Origin: Leisingera aquaemixtae
Lineage (GTDB): Bacteria; Pseudomonadota; Alphaproteobacteria; Rhodobacterales; Rhodobacteraceae
Assembly (NCBI RefSeq): GCF_019801145.1
Contig: NZ_JAHVJQ010000008.1
Location: 62,001 to 126,000 of the forward strand
Reading direction: 5' to 3'
DNA length: 64,000 nt
The notes beneath the pieces are model-generated. The model was not told the DNA's origin, ran no database searches, and saw nothing but the letters and a program-made list of their open reading frames with translations. Every line of letters begins with the position of its first letter. The first letter of the stretch is position 1. Below are positions 43,838 through 51,628 of this stretch, one piece after another. Both the position numbers and the translations under genes were made by a program.

Positions 43838-45613
43838 CTACTTCAGTCCGGCCCGGCGCAACCGGTCGAGTAGTTGCTCGAGATTTTCCGGGTCCTTATA
43901 TGGCTGGGACGCGGCAAATTTCTCAAGCGTGAAGTCCGGCTGAATTTTCTTAACGGTGCAAGCAGCTTGATACGCCTCTTCGTTTCGCCCCAGCGCAATG
44001 CTAGACTCCACCAGCACGAGATATGGCTCGACAAGGTTCCCATCGATTTCAATCGCTGACTTGGCTGCTTTGATGGCCTCATCATGCCGATCAGCCCCAT
44101 AAAATGCGCTAGCCAGGATTGCCGGGTAAATTGGGACCGACTGGTGAGGCACCAGGCGCAATGCGAACTCAGCGTGCTCGATGGCCTCGCCCGAGCGTCC
44201 GAGAAAGTTCAGAACTCCGGCCTTGAGTGCATACGAGGCGGGGCAACTTGGTCGAGCGGATACGGCCAAGTCGGCCTTTTCACTGGCATCTCTGAATTCC
44301 CTACGGCTCAAATGCAGGTGTGCCAGAACCATATGAGGATACCCTGTAGCATCTCCGAGGCGAATTGCTTCAAGGGCAAGCCATTCTGCGCGCTCCAAGA
44401 CTTGAGCAACGCTTTCCTCAGGTGCGGAGAATACAGCTGCCCAGTAGGCAAGAGATCCTGCTGCGTAGCTCGCCGAGCATGTTGGTTCAAGGCGAATTGC
44501 TTCCTCTAGCAGATGCTGCGCTCTTTGCAGATCCAAACCAGATTTCGCATTGAAGATCAGATACTCACCTTGAAAATAGGTTTCTAGCGCCTCCGAATTC
44601 TTGAACATCTTGCGGACGATGCGAACGGCTTCGCCGCCGAACAGTTTGACGCCCAGAAACTCAAGAATCTGCTCGGTGATTTCGTCCTGAAGGGCAAATA
44701 GGTCATCGTAGTCGGCGAGATTGCGGTCAAACTTTTCTGCTGAGAGATACCGGCCGGTCGACACCTCCATCAGCACCGTGTTCACCCGAACCCTGGTGCC
44801 AAGCTTTCGCAAATCGCCCTTAAGCAGAAATTGCACATCAAACCGGCGGGCCAGTTCTTGGTCACCCATTGAACTCGATAGAGTCAGAAATGGCGTCTCA
44901 TCTTGAACAATAATTAGGCCGGGAACCCTCGCGAGCGCCGCAAGAATACCGTTTGACAAGGCGTTAGCGAAGACATCTTGCTCGGGATCACCGCTGAGAT
45001 TTTCGAATGGCTTGACGGCCAGCGAGGGTTCCAAGCCACTCCGGTCACCAGCCAACGGCAGTGGTCGCTTCGGTATCGGATTCGGGCCGCCAATAAACCG
45101 GTAAGTGCGCACGGGCTTTGCTATATTCTTCACGAACTGTTCGCCAACGAACTCAAAGGCTGGTGCCAGTTCGCCTCCGATAGCATCGTGTACAGCTCCA
45201 GAAACAAAAATACCGCCGGGTTCGGCCATGGCTTCCAACCGCGCTGCGACATTCACGCCCTCTCCATAGATATCGTCGCCATCCGGAATCACATCGCCCA
45301 GATTGACACCGATCCGCAGCTCGAGCCGCCGGTCATCTGTCATGTCTGTGTTGCGCACAATCATCTCGCGCTGCAGTTCGACGGCACACCGGACCGCGTC
45401 CAGCACGCTGGCGAACTCTGCTAGGGTCCCATCACCCATCAACTTAACGATCCGGCCTCGATGTGCTGCCAGCAGCGGGTCAATCAGCGAGCTACGAAGG
45501 TCCTTCAGGGCCGAGAGCGTCGCTGCCTCGTCTTGCTCCATGAGGCGGCTGTAACCGACTACGTCAGCGAGGATGATTGCCGCGAGGCGACGGTGATCGT
45601 ACTGTTCTGCCAT
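43838..45613 (-). CDS. Class III adenylate/guanylate cyclase with C-terminal TPR region
   Basis: A 591-residue soluble protein. Residues 1-175 are a cyclase catalytic domain: metal Asp in AIILADVVGYSRLMEQDE, second Asp in VKLMGDGTLAEFAS, and the transition-state Asn/Arg in GEGVNVAARLEAMAEPGG. Then follows a TolB-like segment (PSLAVKPFENLSGDPEQDVFA) and several TPR-like helices (EAIRLEPTCSASYAAGSLAY, EIDGNLVEPYLVLVESS). This architecture is common in rhizobia and roseobacters, and its signals are mostly unknown. It stands alone between two copies of a diverged repeat. Confidence 0.87.
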   Translation of the reverse strand: MAEQYDHRRLAAIILADVVGYSRLMEQDEAATLSALKDLRSSLIDPLLAAHRGRIVKLMGDGTLAEFASVLDAVRCAVELQREMIVRNTDMTDDRRLELRIGVNLGDVIPDGDDIYGEGVNVAARLEAMAEPGGIFVSGAVHDAIGGELAPAFEFVGEQFVKNIAKPVRTYRFIGGPNPIPKRPLPLAGDRSGLEPSLAVKPFENLSGDPEQDVFANALSNGILAALARVPGLIIVQDETPFLTLSSSMGDQELARRFDVQFLLKGDLRKLGTRVRVNTVLMEVSTGRYLSAEKFDRNLADYDDLFALQDEITEQILEFLGVKLFGGEAVRIVRKMFKNSEALETYFQGEYLIFNAKSGLDLQRAQHLLEEAIRLEPTCSASYAAGSLAYWAAVFSAPEESVAQVLERAEWLALEAIRLGDATGYPHMVLAHLHLSRREFRDASEKADLAVSARPSCPASYALKAGVLNFLGRSGEAIEHAEFALRLVPHQSVPIYPAILASAFYGADRHDEAIKAAKSAIEIDGNLVEPYLVLVESSIALGRNEEAYQAACTVKKIQPDFTLEKFAASQPYKDPENLEQLLDRLRRAGLK

Positions 45614-45904
45614 TTCGAATACCAGTCACGACGATACCACAGTCTACTCGATGAGGCAGGTCATTAGAACAGGTGCGATTACGCTGCTAATCCTCCTAAA
45701 CGGCAAATCGCAGTTGTGTCCCGTGATCCGACTTTCATCATGCTTCTGACTTCACACCTGCAGCGAACGGCAGGCTCGGTGAAGCTGTGCTGCAGCGCTT
45801 GACTCGGCGGTGAAGGCCGGGAATGGGCCATCGGCTCCATTACGCATACATGTTAATGCGACCGGAGCGCCTTCGTCCGGTCGCTTGCCGAGAGTGACCG
45901 GCGG
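45614..45904. other. Intergenic region upstream of the cyclase gene
   Basis: No gene is supported. It contains repeat copy 2 (45729-45829) and presumably the minus-strand promoter of the cyclase gene. Confidence 0.45.
45729..45829 (+). repeat. Diverged 101-bp direct repeat, copy 2
   Basis: This is the partner of 43582-43682 (87 of 101 identical, no gaps). Neither copy has a conserved reading frame, so it is probably a dispersed non-coding element or a relic of a duplication bracketing the cyclase gene. Confidence 0.7.
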
Positions 45905-46240
45905 CTATTGCATGGGCCGTTCGAGCGTCGGTTGCTGGCTTCCTTTGGGGCCAGCCACGATGAGCAGGAACCCGGCAAGCCCCAGGTTGGCTGCGATGCC
46001 AGCGGTGATGTGCCAGTCCGGGACATATTCGGTATTCCCAAAGTGGAACGCGTCCCAAACCGCATGCAGTCCAACGCCTATCCAGATGAAATCTGTGCGC
46101 CAGCGGGATAAGACCGCGAACTCCATCCAAAAGACGAGCCCAAGGAGTTCGAGCCATAGTGCTTCGGCCGAGTGTCCCCAGCGAAGCCAGTTGGCGACGT
46201 AGATTACGGGCAGGCCAGCCAGGAAAACCGCGTCGTTCAA
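45905..46240 (-). pseudogene. Small membrane protein, DUF6010-like, probably 5'-truncated
   Basis: A 111-codon frame with three hydrophobic stretches and the segment FIWIGVGLHAVWDAFHFGNTEYVPDWH, which resembles DUF6010-type membrane proteins (LHAxWD, PDW). It has only a TTG start, with an in-frame TGA nine bases upstream and no ribosome site, and it starts inside what should be the first helix region. It may be a truncated gene; a functional short protein cannot be excluded. Confidence 0.45.
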
Positions 46241-46428
46241 GGTTTCCCATCAAGGCTTTGTCGTGAAAGTCCCTTGAGTTGCCTATTTTGGTTTCAGCAG
46301 CTGGTTAGCTGCAAGCGAAGCAGGGGTAAGCCATAGATTTCTTTTTCCTAATCCTGAGATGTGAAAATTCTGTCAGGGAAGACCGGCAGGCAACAGCCCG
46401 CGCCGGAGTGTCAGAAGAGGGTTTGGAA

Positions 46429-47703
46429 ATGGCGATAGAAAAGGTAGACACGCTGGTTGTTGGTGCGGGCCAGGCCGGGGTGGCAATGAGCGAGCATCTG
46501 ACCAGCCACGGCGTGCCGCATCTGGTACTGGAGAAGAACCGGATTGCCGAGGCCTGGCGGTCGGGCCGCTGGGACTCTCTGGTGGCCAACGGCCCGGCCT
46601 GGCACGACCGGTTCCCGAACCTGGAGTTCACCGGAACTGATCCGGAAGCCTTTGCCGGCAAGGAGAGGATCGCGGACTACTTTGTGGAATACGCCGAACG
46701 CTTCAATGCACCGATCCGCACTGGCGTCGAGGTGACCAAGGCTGAGCGTCTCAACGGCAGCGGCGGGTTCCGGGTCGATACCTCGGACGGAGTGATCGAG
46801 ACGCAGCGGATCGTGGCTGCCACCGGCGCCTTCCAGCATCCGGTGATCCCGCCTCTGGTGCCGGAAGGCGCAGAGGTGAACCAACTGCACTCCTTCCACT
46901 ACCGCAACCCGGATCAGCTGCCTGAAGGCGCGGTGCTGGTGGTCGGCGCCGGGTCCTCTGGCGCTCAGATTGCAGACGAACTGAACCGGGCCGGCCGCAA
47001 GGTTTATCTCTCGGTTGGTCCGCACGACCGCCCCCCGCGCATGTACCGGGGCCGGGATTTTGTCTGGTGGCTGGGTGTTCTGGGCTTGTGGGACCAGGCG
47101 GCGCTGGAGCCGGGCAAGGAGCATGTGACAATCTCGGTCAGCGGCGCATACGGCGGCCAGACCATGGATTTCCGCCGGCTGGCTGGCGAAGGCGTGACCC
47201 TGCTGGGCCTGACCGAGTCCTACGTAAGCGGCACCATGAATTTTGCCGGCGACCTGCAGGAGAACATAGCCAGTGGTGACGCCGACTACCTGACGATGCT
47301 GGACCTGGCAGACGCCTATGTCGAACGCACAGGCATTGATCTGCCGGAAGAACCGGAAGCGCGCAGTGCCTTCCCCGACCCGGACAGCCTGACAAACCCG
47401 ATCCGCGAGCTGGATCTAGCGGCGGAAGGCATCACCACCATCCTCTGGGCCACCGGCTTTCGCCAGGACTTTGACTGGTTGAAAGTGGATGCTTTTGACG
47501 AGAGGGGGCGCCCGCAGCATCAGCGCGGCGTGTCTGCAGAGCCTGGGATCTACTTCCTGGGTCTGCCCTGGCAGTCGCGCCGCGGGTCGACCTTCATCTG
47601 GGGGGTCTGGCATGATGCCAAGCACGTGGCTGACCAGATCGCTATCCAGCGCCATTACGAGGGCTACCGCGGCCCCGGCGAGCGCCGTGCCGATGTGCTC
47701 TGA
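46429..47703 (+). CDS. FAD/NAD(P)-dependent monooxygenase-like flavoprotein
   Basis: A 424-residue protein with two dinucleotide folds, TLVVGAGQAGVAMSEHL at residues 8-24 and VLVVGAGSSGAQIADEL near 166, as in flavin-containing monooxygenases and CzcO-like proteins. WRSGRWDSLVANGPAWHD and ILWATGFRQDFDWL are further family signatures. The ATG at 46429 follows GAGG. It is the first of a plus-strand group of amine-related genes; N-oxygenation or oxidative deamination of an amine is possible, but the substrate is unknown. Confidence 0.82.
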   Translation: MAIEKVDTLVVGAGQAGVAMSEHLTSHGVPHLVLEKNRIAEAWRSGRWDSLVANGPAWHDRFPNLEFTGTDPEAFAGKERIADYFVEYAERFNAPIRTGVEVTKAERLNGSGGFRVDTSDGVIETQRIVAATGAFQHPVIPPLVPEGAEVNQLHSFHYRNPDQLPEGAVLVVGAGSSGAQIADELNRAGRKVYLSVGPHDRPPRMYRGRDFVWWLGVLGLWDQAALEPGKEHVTISVSGAYGGQTMDFRRLAGEGVTLLGLTESYVSGTMNFAGDLQENIASGDADYLTMLDLADAYVERTGIDLPEEPEARSAFPDPDSLTNPIRELDLAAEGITTILWATGFRQDFDWLKVDAFDERGRPQHQRGVSAEPGIYFLGLPWQSRRGSTFIWGVWHDAKHVADQIAIQRHYEGYRGPGERRADVL

Positions 47704-47834
47704 GCGCGCCGCTTAGCTGCAGCCTAAGCAACGGGTAGCCAGACGGTAATATTGCTGCCCCGACGTGTGTGCGACTGTCACCGGTAAACGCGATGCCGGC
47801 CGCACCCGCCATCTCGCCATGCCAGGAGGACATC

Positions 47835-48251
47835 ATGGCCCATACCCGCATCCGCAAGTTTAACACATCGGATACTTACCCGGAACAGAACCTGGACAAT
47901 GATCTGTGCCAGGCGGTGGTGACCCAGGGCGGCAAGACCGTTTACCTGCGTGGCCAGTGCCCGCAGAATCTGGACGACGCCAAGAACATCGACAGCCACG
48001 ACCCGGTCGAGCAGACCCACAAGGTGATGCAGAACATCCAGCAGTTGATCGAGGAGTGCGGCGGTTCGATGGAGCATCTGGTGAAGGTGGTGGTCTATAT
48101 CACCGACGTGCGCCACCGCGAGGCTGTCTACCGCACAATGGGTGAATACATCAAAGGGGTGCACCCCGTGTCGACCGGCCTGGTGGTACAGGCGCTGGCG
48201 AGGCCGGAATGGCTGGTGGAAATCGACGGCACCGCGGTCATTCCGGACTGA
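47835..48251 (+). CDS. RidA family protein
   Basis: A 138-residue YjgF/UK114-type protein: TVYLRGQCPQNLDDAKN, VMQNIQQLIEECGGSMEHLV and VVYITDVRHREAVYRTMGEY. CCAGGAGG precedes the ATG at 47835, and upstream codons are ignored. It is a second, distinct RidA in the window (the other is at 24621). The position among flavoenzyme and dehydrogenase genes suggests it clears imine intermediates of an oxidative pathway. Confidence 0.85.
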   Translation: MAHTRIRKFNTSDTYPEQNLDNDLCQAVVTQGGKTVYLRGQCPQNLDDAKNIDSHDPVEQTHKVMQNIQQLIEECGGSMEHLVKVVVYITDVRHREAVYRTMGEYIKGVHPVSTGLVVQALARPEWLVEIDGTAVIPD

Positions 48252-48263
48252 TCCGGAAGCGCG

Positions 48264-48301
48264 GAGGGGGTTGTCGGCCCCCTCTTGAGCCTCAGGCTCA
48301 A
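48264..48301 (+). terminator. Tandem hairpins after the RidA gene
   Basis: GAGGGGG/CCCCCTC (48264-48270 and 48278-48284) is directly followed by TTGAGCC-TCA-GGCTCAA (48285-48301). Both stems are perfect 7-mers. It lies between RidA and the DUF1028 gene and may be an attenuator or partial terminator; only short T-runs follow. Confidence 0.45.
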
Positions 48302-48372
48302 TTCACCCCCGAGGATATTTCCGGCCAGATGAAGAACGGATCATCTCTAGTGGCTGGTGAGGAGGAGAGACG

Positions 48373-49047
48373 ATGACATTTTCGCTTGTGGCGCGCTGCG
48401 CGGAAACGGGCATGTTCGGGGTGGCGATCTCGTCCTCTTCGCCTGCAGTGGCGGCGCGCTGTTCCTTTGCCCGGGCCGGTGTCGGCGCGGTGGCAAGCCA
48501 GAATGTGACCGACCCAAGCCTTGGCCCGATGGCCTTGGACCTGATGGAGCAGGGCATGACCGCGGCTGAAGCCGTGGAACAGGTGCGGGCGCAGGGCAAA
48601 TTCATCGAATACCGCCAGGTGCTGGTGGTGGACATGCTAGGCGGCACTGCGATCCATTCCGGGCCGAACTCCCTGGGCATCTGGACCCAGGCGGAGGGGC
48701 GGGATGTCGCCTCTGGCGGCAATCTGTTGGCCAACGACGGGGTGTGCCAGGCGATTGCGGACGGGTTTCAGGCGGCTGAGGGCCATCTGGGCGACCGGCT
48801 GATTGCCGCGATGCGGGCTGGGCTGGCGGCCGGCGGCGAGGCCGGACCGGTGCATTCGGCGGGACTGAAGATCGTCGACAAGGTGAGCTGGCCAGTGGCC
48901 GACCTGCGTTGCGACTGGTCTGAGGACTGCCCGATCGAGAACATCGCCGCCGCCTGGGACATCTACAAGCCGCAGCTGGACGCCTATGTGCAGCGCGCGC
49001 TCGACCCGCGCGCGGCGCCGTCTTACGGCGTTCCCGGGGACGAATAA
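48373..49047 (+). CDS. DUF1028 family protein
   Basis: A 224-residue protein starting MTFSLVARCAETGMFGVAIS and continuing FARAGVGAVASQNVTDPSLGPMAL, the hallmark of DUF1028, an Ntn-hydrolase-like fold of unknown function. GAGGAGGAGAG precedes the ATG. The stop is 14 bases before the aldehyde dehydrogenase start. It is often found next to RidA and amine catabolism genes, as here; a peptide or amide hydrolase role is only a guess. Confidence 0.85.
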   Translation: MTFSLVARCAETGMFGVAISSSSPAVAARCSFARAGVGAVASQNVTDPSLGPMALDLMEQGMTAAEAVEQVRAQGKFIEYRQVLVVDMLGGTAIHSGPNSLGIWTQAEGRDVASGGNLLANDGVCQAIADGFQAAEGHLGDRLIAAMRAGLAAGGEAGPVHSAGLKIVDKVSWPVADLRCDWSEDCPIENIAAAWDIYKPQLDAYVQRALDPRAAPSYGVPGDE

Positions 49048-49061
49048 TCAGGAGAGAGAGC

Positions 49062-50558
49062 ATGCTGGACTATTCATATGACGACTGGAAAACCCGCGCT
49101 GCAGGTCTCTCGTTCCGCGGGCAGGCCTTCATAGACGGCAAGTTTTCGGACGCGGCATCGGGCAAGACATTTGCCAGTGTGAACCCGGCGACGGGTGAAG
49201 TGCTGGCGCAGGTGTCCGAGTGTGATGAAGAGGACGTGAACCGCGCCGTGGCGGCGGGCCGCAGGGCGTTCGAGGACGGGCGGTGGTCGCGGATGGCGCC
49301 GGGGGACCGCAAGGCGGTGCTGCTGAAGCTGGCGGACCTGATCCGGGGCAACTTGGAAGAGATGGCGCTTCTGGACAGCCTGGACATGGGCAAGCTGGTG
49401 ACTGATGCGGCCACAATCGACGCACCCGGTTCCGCGCATTTCTTCCAGTGGTATGCAGAAGCCATCGACAAGGTCTATGACGAGGTGGCGCCGACCGGGC
49501 CGGGCGATCTGGCGCTGGTTTCCCGCGTGCCTCTGGGAGTTGTAGGAGCGGTGACGCCCTGGAACTTCCCCCTGGACATGGCGACATGGAAGGCCGCGGC
49601 CGCGCTGGCGGCCGGCAACTCCGTGGTTTTGAAACCGGCGGAGCAATCGCCGCTGTCTGCCCTGCGGCTGGCAGAGCTGGCGGCAGAGGCCGGCGTGCCG
49701 GATGGGGTATTCAATGTGGTGCCCGGCTTTGGCGCCACCGCTGGGAAGGCACTGGGGCTGCATATGGATGTGGATTGCCTCGCCTTCACTGGCTCCACCG
49801 CCATCGGCAAGATGTTCATGCAGTATTCGGGGCAATCGAACCTGAAACAGGTCTGGCCCGAAACCGGCGGCAAGAGTCCCAACCTGGTGTTTGCGGACTG
49901 CGAAGATCTGGAAACGGCTGCCGACATGGCCGCATTCGGTATCTTCTTCAACCAGGGCGAAGTCTGCTCTGCCAACTCGCGGCTCTATGTGGAGCGCTCG
50001 ATCAAGGATGCCTTTGTCGAGAAGCTGATTGCCCGCGCCGCGGCCACACAGCCGGGCGATCCGCTGGATCCGGCCTCGAAAATGGGTGCCATCGTGGATG
50101 AGAGGCAGACCGAGGGCATTATGCGCTTTGTCAAGGCAGGCAAAGCTACGGCCAATCTGGTGGCGGGCGGCGAACGTGTCACCGTCGATGGCAAGGGCTG
50201 TTTTGTGCAGCCGACGATTTTTGACGACGTAGGCCACGACAACCCGCTGGCGCGGGATGAGATTTTTGGCCCGGTGCTGTCGGTGATCCCGTTTGACAGC
50301 GAGGATGAGGCGGTCGCCATGGCCAATGACTCGATCTATGGCCTGGCAGCTTCAGTCTGGACCGATAATCTCAGCCGCGCGTGCCGGGTGTCGGACAAGC
50401 TGCAGGTGGGCACGGTTTCAGTCAACACGGTGGACGCTCTGTCTGCGCAGACGCCCTTTGGCGGCATGAAACAATCCGGTTTCGGGCGCGATTTGTCGCT
50501 GCACAGCCTGGAAAAATATACCGCACTGAAAACCACTTGGATCAAATACCGGGCTTGA
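49062..50558 (+). CDS. Aldehyde dehydrogenase, PuuC-like
   Basis: A 498-residue NAD(P)-dependent aldehyde dehydrogenase. The catalytic Cys is at 302 in FNQGEVCSANSRLYV and the general base Glu in VWPETGGKSPNLVFAD, with the cofactor segment VTPWNFPLDMATWKAAAAL. The N- and C-terminal style matches gamma-glutamyl-gamma-aminobutyraldehyde dehydrogenase (PuuC) and betaine/aminoaldehyde dehydrogenases. It likely oxidises an aldehyde made by the amine-oxidising enzymes around it. Confidence 0.87.
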   Translation: MLDYSYDDWKTRAAGLSFRGQAFIDGKFSDAASGKTFASVNPATGEVLAQVSECDEEDVNRAVAAGRRAFEDGRWSRMAPGDRKAVLLKLADLIRGNLEEMALLDSLDMGKLVTDAATIDAPGSAHFFQWYAEAIDKVYDEVAPTGPGDLALVSRVPLGVVGAVTPWNFPLDMATWKAAAALAAGNSVVLKPAEQSPLSALRLAELAAEAGVPDGVFNVVPGFGATAGKALGLHMDVDCLAFTGSTAIGKMFMQYSGQSNLKQVWPETGGKSPNLVFADCEDLETAADMAAFGIFFNQGEVCSANSRLYVERSIKDAFVEKLIARAAATQPGDPLDPASKMGAIVDERQTEGIMRFVKAGKATANLVAGGERVTVDGKGCFVQPTIFDDVGHDNPLARDEIFGPVLSVIPFDSEDEAVAMANDSIYGLAASVWTDNLSRACRVSDKLQVGTVSVNTVDALSAQTPFGGMKQSGFGRDLSLHSLEKYTALKTTWIKYRA

Positions 50559-50591
50559 TCGGCCCGGTCCTGCTCCGGCATAGTCGCTGAC

Positions 50592-51536
50592 ATGCCTTTG
50601 CGTTTCACACTGCGCCAGTTGGAGTATTTCGTCGCCGTCGGCGAGGCCGGGTCTATTGCCCTGGCCTCGGAGAAGGTGAATGTGTCCTCGCCGTCGATCT
50701 CGGCGGCGGTGTCGCAGCTGGAAAATGAGTTCGGCCTGCAGCTGTTCGTGCGCAAGCACGCACAAGGTCTGTCGCTGACCCAGGCCGGGCACCAGTTCAT
50801 GGATCAGGCGCGCGCTGTTCTGTATGAGGCCGGCGCTCTCAGCCGGCTGGCAGACAATATCTCGGGTTTTGTGCAGGGGCCTTTGTCAGTGGGCTGCCTT
50901 CTGACTTTTGCCCAGCTGATTGTGCCGGGCCTGCGCCGCCAGTTCGAGGCGCTCTATCCTGCAGTCACCATCAGCCAGATGGAGCGCGACCAGTCCGGTC
51001 TCATCGACCTGATCCGCCAGGCGCGGATCGACGTGGCGCTGACTTACGACCTGAACATTCCTGCAGACCTGAAGTTCAGCGCACTGGCGGAGCTGCCGCC
51101 CTACGCCTTGCTGAGCGAGGATCATCCGCTTGCTGGCCGCGAGAGTGTCGCTGTAGAGGAACTGGCCGCACATCCGATGGTGTTGCTCGACTTGCCCTTG
51201 AGCGCCGAATATTTTCTATCGTTCTTTGAGGATGCCGGCGCCGCCCCACAGATCGCCGAGCGCACCCGCGATATGGCGGTGATGCGCGGGCTGGTGGCGA
51301 ACGGGTTCGGCTATTCAATCGCCAATATCCGCCCGGTGACGGACATGGCGCCGGACGGACGCAGGCTGAAGTTCGTGCCGATTGAGGGCAAGCTGCGGCC
51401 GATGCGGATGGGCTTGCTAACCGCCGAAGGCGCCGAGAACGTGCTGACAGTCAAGACCTTCATCAGCTACTGCCAGGAACGGATCACTGACGGCACCGTT
51501 CCGGGGATCCGCATCGGGGACGGCAGCGGCGCTTAG
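50592..51536 (+). CDS. LysR-type transcriptional regulator
   Basis: A 314-residue LTTR with the N-terminal HTH (RQLEYFVAVGEAGSIALASE, NVSSPSISAAVSQLENEFGLQLF) and a periplasmic-binding-like effector domain (GPLSVGCLLTFAQLIVPGL). It lies between the aldehyde dehydrogenase and the iron-sulfur flavoprotein genes, all on the same strand, and is the natural candidate to regulate one or both. No clear T-N11-A site was chosen. Confidence 0.87.
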   Translation: MPLRFTLRQLEYFVAVGEAGSIALASEKVNVSSPSISAAVSQLENEFGLQLFVRKHAQGLSLTQAGHQFMDQARAVLYEAGALSRLADNISGFVQGPLSVGCLLTFAQLIVPGLRRQFEALYPAVTISQMERDQSGLIDLIRQARIDVALTYDLNIPADLKFSALAELPPYALLSEDHPLAGRESVAVEELAAHPMVLLDLPLSAEYFLSFFEDAGAAPQIAERTRDMAVMRGLVANGFGYSIANIRPVTDMAPDGRRLKFVPIEGKLRPMRMGLLTAEGAENVLTVKTFISYCQERITDGTVPGIRIGDGSGA

Positions 51537-51628
51537 GCGGCGGCTAATCAATGCTTCCGTAAGCGCAACTTTCGCCTGTGGCCGGGTCCTGTACCCTTTG
51601 AGTGCTCTTGCACCGAAGGAGATGGAAA

